Of a DNA stretch of 47,784 nucleotides, positions 41,214 to 47,784 are shown one piece after another. The stretch comes from Anaerolineae bacterium (GTDB lineage Bacteria; Chloroflexota; Anaerolineae; JAADDB01), in the NCBI GenBank assembly GCA_015486845.1, contig WFQU01000114.1, positions 1 through 47,784 on the forward strand, read 5' to 3'. The notes under the pieces were generated by a model. That model saw nothing but the letters and a program-made list of their open reading frames with translations. It made no database searches and had not been told where the DNA came from. The position numbers and the translations under genes were made by a program. Position 1 is the first letter of the stretch; every line of letters starts with the position of its first letter.

Positions 41214-43736
41214 TTACTTGTTAGGCTTATTCAGTCCTGCTTCTTTCACGCATTTCAACGCGTCTGCCTGCATCGCCTTGGCGGCGTCAGCCGGCGTTGC
41301 CGAATTGGACATCACCGCTTCCAGGTTCGGGCGCATAGCATCCCAGGCACAGCGCATTTGCGCTGCTGCCGGCATACCACGGCCATGGCTCAATTGCTCC
41401 ATCGAACCCTTCAAAATAGGATCTGTCTTGATCAGGTCGCTTTGAGCTGCTTCTTTGTTGGAAGGCAGTCGCTTGAACTTCTTCAGCCACTGCAACTGCA
41501 CATCTTTAGACGTCATGAAGACGACAAACTGCTTGGCCGCTAACATTTTATCCGCGTTGCCTTTCAGCCCGGTGGAAAACATCCAGTACTTACCGGAGGT
41601 CATCGGCGTCGGCCAAAGTTTAGTGGAGGTCACCTCTGGAATTGGTGCCACACCTAGCTTGTCGCCCAAAGCTTTAGCATAACCGCCCAATGACCAGTCA
41701 CCGTTAATGATCATGGCCGCTTTGCCTTCTTTGAACATCGTATCAGCGGTGTTGTAATCCGCTTCCGGCGGGATCACCTTGTCCTTAAATTTCAGGTCCT
41801 GTACGAACTGCAACGCACTGACCATCGCCTTACTATCCAGCGTTGGCATATCATCACTGCCCAAAGGCCAACCACCAAAACCGCCTAACCACGGCGCCAG
41901 CCAAAACGGTTCGTTTTCGTTGTAAACGAAGCCCCAGGTGTCGCCTTTTTTCAACGCTTTGGCCATTTTAATCAGTTCATCGGTATTCTTTGGCGGCGTT
42001 TTCACCATATCTTTGTTATAGAGCAACATCAGATGGTTACCATAATTATCTGGAACGCCCCAAATCTTACCCTTTACCTTGGTCGGTTCCAATGCGCCGG
42101 GGAAGAATTGCCCCAAGAAACCAGTGCTGAACACATCCTCCATGGGCATGATGATCTTCAGTTCGCTGAACGGTCCAGCGAAATCGTTAGGTACACGAAC
42201 TAAATCCGGAGCTGAGTTAGCCAAACTAGCAGTCTGGAATTGATCTCGCAATTCTTCATTGCCGTAGTGCGTGCGTTCAATGCTAATCTTCGGGTGTTTC
42301 TTTTGGAATTGAGCGATCAGGTCATCCATAAACGCTTCCACATCGTCCGCTTCCTGATCCCAAACCGTCAGTTTCACTGGCTTGCTCAAAGAAACGCCTA
42401 AGCCTGCCTCTTCGACGCATTTCATCGCGTCGTCCTGCATCGCCTTAGCGGCTGCGGCCGGCGTCTCCGAATTAGACATCACTGCTTCCAGGTTCGGGCG
42501 CATGGCGTCCCAGGCACAACGCATTTGCGGTGCTGCCGGCATGCCTCGACCATGGCTCAACTGCTCCATGGAACCTTTCAAAACGGGGTCTGTCTTGATC
42601 AACTCGCTCTGAGCAGCTTCTTTGTTGGAAGGCAGTCGTTTGAACTTCTTTAGCCACTGCAGCTGCACGTCCTTGGACGTCATGTAAGAAACGAGCAACT
42701 TTGCCGCGGCCAGTTTATCGGCATTCCCGTTCAGCCCGGTGGAGAACATCCAGTATTTGCCAGAAGTCATCGGCGACGGCCAGAGCCCCGTGGAGGACAC
42801 CTTCGGAATGGGCGCCACGCCCAACTTGTCGCCTAACGCCTTAGCATAACCACCCAACGACCAGTCACCATTGATAATCATGGCGGCTTTGCCTTCTTTG
42901 AACATCGTATCAGCGGTGTTGTAATCTGCTTCCGGCGGAATAACCTTATCCTTGAATTTCAGATCCTGCACGAACTGCAATGCTTTGGCCATGGCATCAG
43001 TGCCCAAGGTCGGCATGTCTGTGGCATCATTCAAAGGCCAACCACCAAAGCCACCCAGCCAAGGTGCCAGCCAGAACGGCTCATTCTCGTTATAAACGAA
43101 GCCCCAGGTGTCGCCTTTTTTCAACGCTTTGGCCATTTTGATCAGTTCGTCGGTGTCCTTCGGCGGCGTTTTCACCATATCTTTGTTGTAAAGCAACATA
43201 AGGTGGTTGCCGTAATTATCCGGCACGCCCCACAAGGTGCCTTTGACCTGAGCCGGGCTAAGAGCGCCAGGGAAGAACGCATTCAAAAAGGCCTGATCGT
43301 ACACCTTAGTCGCCGGAATCACAATCTGTAATTCGCTGAACGGCCCGGCGAAATCGTTGGGCACCCGAACCAGATCCGGCGCTTGACCGGCCAGGCTCGC
43401 GGTCTGGAACTGATCCCGCAATTCTTCATTGCCATAATGTGTACGTTCAATGGTAATATTGGGATGATCCTTCTGGAACTGAGCCAGCAAGTCATCCATG
43501 AAAGCTTCCACGTCATCCGCTTCTTGATCCCAAACCGTCAGCTTCACCGGTTTCGTCACCGCCGCGGCTTTCGTCGGGGCTGGTTTCTCTGCCGCCTTCG
43601 TCGGGGCAGCCGCTTTCGTCGCTACCGGGGCTTTCGTCGGTGCCGTCGTGGGCGTTGCCTTCTGTCCGCACGCCGATAGAAGCATGCTGAACACCAACAC
43701 CAAAGTAATTAACATAAACCACTTCTTGTTACGCAT
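41214..43736 (-). CDS. tandem-duplicated extracellular solute-binding lipoprotein
   Basis: 840-aa lipoprotein (lipobox LSAC) of the MalE-like SBP_bac family. After an Ala/Pro/Thr/Lys linker (about 25-60) come two complete copies of the same binding domain, residues 62-451 and 452-839, starting at an identical KPVKLTVWDQEADD. By hand alignment they are about 85% identical over 388 positions, with one single-residue gap (NDAT versus GS). Differences cluster near 85-105 of each copy. A typical family member has one domain and is about half this length. The ATG at 43736 has AGGAGGGAG upstream; an ATG 15 nt earlier precedes the SD. It is the last gene of the operon and binds the sugar for the MalF/MalG permease. 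Confidence 0.93.
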   Translation of the reverse strand: MRNKKWFMLITLVLVFSMLLSACGQKATPTTAPTKAPVATKAAAPTKAAEKPAPTKAAAVTKPVKLTVWDQEADDVEAFMDDLLAQFQKDHPNITIERTHYGNEELRDQFQTASLAGQAPDLVRVPNDFAGPFSELQIVIPATKVYDQAFLNAFFPGALSPAQVKGTLWGVPDNYGNHLMLLYNKDMVKTPPKDTDELIKMAKALKKGDTWGFVYNENEPFWLAPWLGGFGGWPLNDATDMPTLGTDAMAKALQFVQDLKFKDKVIPPEADYNTADTMFKEGKAAMIINGDWSLGGYAKALGDKLGVAPIPKVSSTGLWPSPMTSGKYWMFSTGLNGNADKLAAAKLLVSYMTSKDVQLQWLKKFKRLPSNKEAAQSELIKTDPVLKGSMEQLSHGRGMPAAPQMRCAWDAMRPNLEAVMSNSETPAAAAKAMQDDAMKCVEEAGLGVSLSKPVKLTVWDQEADDVEAFMDDLIAQFQKKHPKISIERTHYGNEELRDQFQTASLANSAPDLVRVPNDFAGPFSELKIIMPMEDVFSTGFLGQFFPGALEPTKVKGKIWGVPDNYGNHLMLLYNKDMVKTPPKNTDELIKMAKALKKGDTWGFVYNENEPFWLAPWLGGFGGWPLGSDDMPTLDSKAMVSALQFVQDLKFKDKVIPPEADYNTADTMFKEGKAAMIINGDWSLGGYAKALGDKLGVAPIPEVTSTKLWPTPMTSGKYWMFSTGLKGNADKMLAAKQFVVFMTSKDVQLQWLKKFKRLPSNKEAAQSDLIKTDPILKGSMEQLSHGRGMPAAAQMRCAWDAMRPNLEAVMSNSATPADAAKAMQADALKCVKEAGLNKPNK

Positions 43737-43770
43737 TTTCTCCCTCCTCATTCAAACAAAGTAACATTCC

Positions 43771-43790
43771 GTGTCGCACTATAACGACAC
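43771..43790 (-). promoter_or_regulatory. small hairpin between malG-like and binding protein genes
   Basis: GTGTCG-(8 nt)-CGACAC. Hairpins upstream of binding protein genes can stabilise that part of the transcript. Evidence here is only the pairing and position. Confidence 0.3.
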
Positions 43791-43807
43791 AACATCACAA
43801 AACCGGC

Positions 43808-44707
43808 TTAACCTTTGACACTGCCTAAGGTCAGGCCGGAGACCAACCACTTAGAAGAATACAAGAACAGGATCATTACCGGCACGGCCACCAAAATGGA
43901 ACCGGCGGCGAAACGTCCAGCCGCCAACGTATACTGCCCGGCGTACGTCCACAAGCCCAATGGCCAGGTGTACATATCCTGCTTCTGCAAGACCACCCGA
44001 GCCACGATGTACTCACTCCAGGAGCCCATGAAATTGAACAAGAATACAATGACCAACGCTGGCGTGGAAAGGGGCAATATGATCCGGTAGAAAGCGCTGA
44101 GGTATGTGGCTCCATCAATGCGCGCTGCCTCCTCCAAATCCGGCGGAATCGTATCGTAATAACCTTTTAGAATCCAGATACTAAAAGGCACCGATGTGAC
44201 AGAATAAGCAATGATAAGTCCCAAATACGAATTGATCATGTGGAAGCGGACGAGCATCATGTAAATGGGCAACAAGAGCATGGCGGCCGGTATCATCTGC
44301 GTCGTCAGCAAGAAGATCATGGCCGGGCCACGGCCCGGAAAGCGAAAGCGCGAGAAAGCATATGCGGCGGTCGCCGAAAGGATGACGCCGACCAAGGCCG
44401 TCGTCACCGTGATGCTAAGACTGTTCCACAGCCAGAGAAAGAAATCAGAGCGCAAATGCCGGCTGGGATCGCCGAAAAGCACAAGTTGATAATTGCGCAA
44501 AGTAGCGTCCGGCGGGATGATGGCTAAGCTAGTGGAGAGGGCCCGATCCCCCGGGCGCAGCGAAATGCTGAAAATACGCAGCACAGGATAAATGGCAATG
44601 ATCGAAGAAAAGATCAGAGCTAAATGAATCCACATGCGCTTAAATGGACTATCGCCCCGCCGCGAGCCATGAAAGAACCGGTAAGCAAGTGATTTCTTCT
44701 GTTGCAT
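43808..44707 (-). CDS. sugar ABC transporter permease (MalG-like)
   Basis: 299-aa inner membrane permease with six helices. The EAA loop is EEAARIDGATYLSAFYRIILP. It ends with a typical SGLTLGSVKG. The ATG has GGAGG 6 nt upstream. It lies 94 bp after malF-like and 71 bp before the binding protein gene. It forms the channel with the MalF-like protein. No ATPase gene is in the cluster, so it presumably uses a shared MsmX/MsiK-type ATPase; that is inference. Confidence 0.93.
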   Translation of the reverse strand: MQQKKSLAYRFFHGSRRGDSPFKRMWIHLALIFSSIIAIYPVLRIFSISLRPGDRALSTSLAIIPPDATLRNYQLVLFGDPSRHLRSDFFLWLWNSLSITVTTALVGVILSATAAYAFSRFRFPGRGPAMIFLLTTQMIPAAMLLLPIYMMLVRFHMINSYLGLIIAYSVTSVPFSIWILKGYYDTIPPDLEEAARIDGATYLSAFYRIILPLSTPALVIVFLFNFMGSWSEYIVARVVLQKQDMYTWPLGLWTYAGQYTLAAGRFAAGSILVAVPVMILFLYSSKWLVSGLTLGSVKG

Positions 44708-44801
44708 GATGCGCCTCCGTTACGTCGTTCTCTATCTCTCCTACTTAAATTCCGAGCTGATAAACATTGCAATCACTCTTTCAATTGCTTTTGGGTATGC
44801 G

Positions 44802-46004
44802 TCACTCATACACGGCTTTCAAGCCGCCGGAAATACGCAGGTAAACCAAAGCAAACGCCAACAGGAAAACGAAGATCACCAGAGCAAAAGCAGCAGAGAA
44901 CCCATACCGGTAAAACGAGAAAGCCGCTTTGTACAACGACGTCACCAAAATATCGGTCCTTTCCTGGGGCCCGCCCTGGGTGATAAGGTAAATGACGTTA
45001 ATATTGTTGAAGGTCCAAACAGAGCCTAAAATGATAGCAGGCGTTAGCACCGGTCGCAACAACGGCATAGTCACGTTCCAGAATTGATGCCAGGCATTGG
45101 CACCGTCCATTTCCGCCGCTTCGTAATACTCTTTGGAAATGCTCTGCAGGCCGCCTAAAATAATAACCATCATAAACGGAATGCCAAGCCAGATATTAGA
45201 GATAACCACTGCCACAAAGGCCCAATGCGGATTTTGCAGCCAAGAGATAGGTTGCAAACCGACACCCCTTAGCATTACATTGAAGAATCCGTACATGTAG
45301 TTGAATTCGTTGCGTAACGACATCGCCGCGATGGTCTGCGGAATAGCCCAGGGGAAAACCAACAACGTGCGATACAGGCCACGCAATTTCATGGGGCGGT
45401 TCAACAAAAGAGCCAATACCATGCCACCTGTTACGTGAAAGAAAACGTTAATAACGGTCCACAAGATAGTGCGAATGAGCACTTCCCAAAAAGTCGCTTT
45501 GTGCGCCACCGTGCCAGTGAAAACATCCTTGAAATTAGTCAGGCCGTACTGCAAGCCAAAAGCCGGGTGACGCATAGTTCTGAGGGCAGCATTCGTAAAG
45601 GCCAAATAGATTTCGTAGCCGAACGGATACAAAATCAGGAATAGAATACCTAAGAAAGCCGGTGCTATCAAAAGATAGGCTAAACCTAACTTTGTAGTAC
45701 GTCGTGTCGAAAGCAAGAAAATAACCACTAAGCTAATAACAAAAAACAGGGCGCCACCTTGCAGCAAAGTTGCGGAGGGCGTTTTAGCGGCGACTAGCAT
45801 AAGATAGAAAAGAGCTACCAGCGCGGCAGCATCGATTACCTCTAATCCGTAGAAAAACACACCCATCCACTTCTGCCGCGGCTTACGATAAAAAACCAGG
45901 TATAAATATGCTTCCAACAAAGCAACTAATAAGACAATGACTATTAAAAACTCACCGATAATACCCAGACTGTCAATAATGCGTTGCCATGTCAGCGTGA
46001 TCAC
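44802..46004 (-). CDS. sugar ABC transporter permease (MalF-like) with N-terminal extension
   Basis: 400-aa permease. The standard core starts near residue 110 (YLLIAPAFLGILFLILYPFGYEIYLAF) and has the EAA loop EAAEMDGANAWHQFWNVTMP. The first 105 residues add about three helices absent from a standard short MalF and end with a positively charged LSTRRTTKLG. The start is GTG at 46004, overlapping the ROK stop (GTGA) with AAGGAG 7 nt upstream. Coupled to the regulator gene. Confidence 0.92.
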   Translation of the reverse strand: MITLTWQRIIDSLGIIGEFLIVIVLLVALLEAYLYLVFYRKPRQKWMGVFFYGLEVIDAAALVALFYLMLVAAKTPSATLLQGGALFFVISLVVIFLLSTRRTTKLGLAYLLIAPAFLGILFLILYPFGYEIYLAFTNAALRTMRHPAFGLQYGLTNFKDVFTGTVAHKATFWEVLIRTILWTVINVFFHVTGGMVLALLLNRPMKLRGLYRTLLVFPWAIPQTIAAMSLRNEFNYMYGFFNVMLRGVGLQPISWLQNPHWAFVAVVISNIWLGIPFMMVIILGGLQSISKEYYEAAEMDGANAWHQFWNVTMPLLRPVLTPAIILGSVWTFNNINVIYLITQGGPQERTDILVTSLYKAAFSFYRYGFSAAFALVIFVFLLAFALVYLRISGGLKAVYE

Positions 46005-47236
46005 CCATCTTCTCCTTTTGCCGAATTTGCTTCAGCCAGCACATCTCGGACATAAGCTTGCCTGCGATTTTCCCAAACCAACGCAACGCCACCCAGTGGC
46101 GTCGCTTGCCCAGCTAGGCGTGAATAGCGAATTTCTAAATTGCGTGACGCAGCCCGTAAAGCTTTTCGATGTAGCGTTTTCACCAACGCATCCGTAATCA
46201 AAACGCCCGCCTTGAGGATTGCTTCCCCCCCCAATATAAGCAGGCGCGGGTTCAACAGATTCACCAGATCTCCCAAAGCAACGCCAATCTGTGTGCCGGC
46301 CAGCGCCAGAACCTGACGGCTTGTTTCGTCCCCCCTTTGGGCGCACTGCACAACATCGTCAATAACCAATGGGTGTTGGGCGGCCCTCTCTGCCAACAGC
46401 GTAGGATGTCCAGCCCGAACCGCCTGGGTTGCCCTCGCCACAATAGCAGGCTCACCAGCCATAGCTTCTAAACAGCCATTGTTACCACAAGAACAAGGAG
46501 GGCCATCTTCGTCAATGCTTACATGTCCGATCTCGCCGGCAACGCCCCACGCCCCGCGGAACAATTGTCCCCGCAAAATGAACCCTGCGCCAATGCCACT
46601 ATTTACTTTCAGGTAGACGAGGTTCGCAATACCTCGCCCTTCACCATACGTATATTCCCCCAAGGCGCCCAGATTAGCATCGTTATCCAAATAGACCGGC
46701 ATGGATAGCGCATCTTGTAATTGCTGGCGCAAAGGGTAACCATCCCAGCCGGGCATGATCGGAGGGGAAAGAGGAATACCTTCTTCGTATAAAACAGGAC
46801 CAGACATGCCAATTGCTGCGCCAAGCAATTTATCGTTTGGCACACGGGCCTCTTTTAATAGCTTTTGGGACATGGCAACGATCGTTGTCAGAGCAGACGC
46901 CGGCCCATCATTAACATTAAAGGGCTGACCTTGCATACTCAGGACTTTTCCTCCCAAGTTGCTCAAAACGCCAACGATGCGGGTTACATCCAATTCGAAG
47001 CCCATGGCATAGCCGCAATCGTCGTTGAACTGCAACAAGATTGGTCGCCTACCGCCCCGAGAGATGCCTTGGCCGCTTTCGACGACTAATGCTGCATTCA
47101 AGAGATCTTTGACGAAAACTGTCGTGGAGGCGCTGCTCAAATGCAGGCGCCGAGAAATGGCAGAACGCGAGATTGGGCCTTCTTGACGTATCAAATTAAA
47201 AACGAGATACCTCTTATCCACAAGAGAAAATACCAT
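46001..47236 (-). CDS. ROK-family transcriptional regulator
   Basis: 411-aa repressor of the NagC/XylR type. The N-terminal helix-turn-helix (about 18-60: GPISRSAISRRLHLSSAS) is followed by a sugar-kinase-like effector domain with GAAIGMSGPV, LDNDANLGALGEY and the zinc motif CSCGNNGCLE after GEIGHVSIDED. The ATG at 47236 has AAGGAG 5 nt upstream. It is first in the operon, overlaps malF-like by 4 bp, and probably controls its own operon in response to the transported sugar. Confidence 0.93.
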   Translation of the reverse strand: MVFSLVDKRYLVFNLIRQEGPISRSAISRRLHLSSASTTVFVKDLLNAALVVESGQGISRGGRRPILLQFNDDCGYAMGFELDVTRIVGVLSNLGGKVLSMQGQPFNVNDGPASALTTIVAMSQKLLKEARVPNDKLLGAAIGMSGPVLYEEGIPLSPPIMPGWDGYPLRQQLQDALSMPVYLDNDANLGALGEYTYGEGRGIANLVYLKVNSGIGAGFILRGQLFRGAWGVAGEIGHVSIDEDGPPCSCGNNGCLEAMAGEPAIVARATQAVRAGHPTLLAERAAQHPLVIDDVVQCAQRGDETSRQVLALAGTQIGVALGDLVNLLNPRLLILGGEAILKAGVLITDALVKTLHRKALRAASRNLEIRYSRLAGQATPLGGVALVWENRRQAYVRDVLAEANSAKGEDG

Positions 47237-47273
47237 CACGGCTCCTTTACCGGTTATTTGCCCAATGCTACAA

Positions 47274-47302
47274 ATTATAGTTACCCTACTTCATTACGTC
47301 AA
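47274..47302 (-). promoter_or_regulatory. promoter of the ROK sugar-uptake operon
   Basis: Minus strand TTGACG (47302-47297), 17-nt spacer, TATAAT (47279-47274). A second TATAAT overlaps at 47308-47303. Predicted leader is about 31 nt. Confidence 0.75.
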
Positions 47303-47377
47303 ATTATAAACGAACCCGCTGCAATTCAAGGAAAACAGGGCCAATCTCGAGGCCAAAACAGCGAAACCCGTCCATCT

Positions 47378-47412
47378 TTGTTCATTTTTTGAACAATCCC
47401 TCTATATTGTTC
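47378..47412. promoter_or_regulatory. candidate operator cluster upstream of the ROK gene
   Basis: TTGTTCA-(5 nt)-TGAACAA is a perfect palindrome (47378-47396), followed by a third arm ATTGTTC (47406-47412) that pairs in turn with GAACAAT. It lies about 110-145 bp before the predicted transcript start. Assignment to the ROK protein is inference. Confidence 0.45.
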
Positions 47413-47589
47413 CGGGTAAGGCACACAAAACCAGACCACAAATTATCTACAACGCTCTCAAAATAAGTTACGTAGCCTATGCCCAACCTCGCTCCTCTTC
47501 CTCTATTATTAATGGCTTTCCTGAAAAAAGTCTTCTTACCGCAGAGCTCGCGGAGAACGCAGAAATAAAAACAGCTATTTCGGAGGAGT

Positions 47590-47784
47590 CGGCATGGGTC
47601 TGCAGCGCACCACAGCGGATGAAAACGAAGCGGCTGGTGTCAAGCCTTTAGGTGGGTTGGTGGGTCTACCACCGGCTAAAGCTTCGATTCCGGTACGGTG
47701 GCGGGGTACGTCAAGGTTGCGTCCGCTGCCAAAAGACTGCTCAACACTAGCCCCCTTTCAGGGGGGGTCTTGGTAACGTAGCAC
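47590..47784 (+). repeat. mosaic intergenic repeat, copy H
   Basis: GGAGGAGTCGGCATGGGTCTGCAGCG- type start (47584-47610) with ACAGCGGATGAAAACG, then a different continuation: CGGTACGGTGGCGGGGTACGTCAAGG and the remaining part of the GTGCTAC module (47692-47784), which in reverse complement matches 16166-16260. The element probably extends past the window end. The rest of 47413-47583 has no gene; it contains an ACCGCAGAGCTCGCGGAGAACGCAG tract. Confidence 0.75.

Noticed and set aside
47594-47776. 60-aa open frame at the right end
   Set aside because: Mostly repeat sequence; only the MGLQRTTADEN start is shared with other copies and it is reported as part of the repeat.
1-47784. CRISPR array in the repeated regions
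   Set aside because: The repeats are dispersed and mosaic, with no regular spacing or unique spacers.
1-47784. Transposase or integrase genes that could move the repeats
   Set aside because: No ORF in the window shows DDE, HUH or tyrosine-recombinase motifs.

Overview
The window looks like chromosomal DNA of an uncultured Chloroflexota (Anaerolineae-like) bacterium. The reasons are Pro/Thr-rich low-complexity linkers on lipoproteins and surface proteins, a large surface protein with a YLP-type motif near its C-terminus, menaquinone-type UbiE, PhoB-type regulators, HtrA pairs, and good Shine-Dalgarno (SD) sites mixed with TTG/GTG starts. This placement is inferred from style, not from a marker search. 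I saw no rRNA, tRNA, CRISPR array, phage gene or transposase.

Layout, left to right. 1-8.5 kb, minus strand: a 65-aa 2[4Fe-4S] ferredoxin coupled to a CoA-disulfide-reductase-like flavoprotein, MutS, two HtrA-type proteases and a YugP-type membrane zinc peptidase. 8.9-11.8 kb, plus strand: acyl-CoA dehydrogenase, 3-hydroxyacyl-CoA dehydrogenase and triosephosphate isomerase. 12-16 kb, minus strand: a Gld-like ABC export system (ATPase, permease, GldG-like auxiliary protein, DUF4340 protein). 16.7-27 kb, minus strand: an apparent surface-sensing cluster in the order response regulator, 1433-aa modular surface protein, TPR membrane protein, beta-propeller protein, sensor kinase. 27-30 kb, minus strand: a carboxypeptidase-regulatory/DUF4015 glycosidase-like protein. 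30.4-35.6 kb, plus strand: a two-gene ABC importer, a ubiE-ubiX-flavin protein-methyltransferase operon, and a PduO-type cobalamin adenosyltransferase. 35.7-37.8 kb: rpsU, a small basic gene and rpoD, a macromolecular-synthesis-like operon without dnaG. 38-41 kb: an MFS transporter and purH. 41.2-47.2 kb, minus strand: a sugar-uptake operon (ROK regulator, MalF, MalG, and a solute-binding lipoprotein whose binding domain is duplicated in tandem).

The most unusual structure is a family of mosaic intergenic repeats (about 1-235, 4569-4935, 15941-16400, 30048-30360, 31995-32110, 34694-34985, 47590-47784). Each is assembled from the same set of short palindromic modules in the same order. Some carry an SD or an SD-plus-ATG mini-ORF (consensus MxLxRTTADEN), and at least two end in the SD used by the next gene. 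Other notable points are a three-way-junction RNA predicted in the rpsU leader, two consensus promoters placed for leaderless transcription (mutS and the DUF4015 gene), and the tandem-duplicated binding protein. The coding part is otherwise housekeeping and transport.
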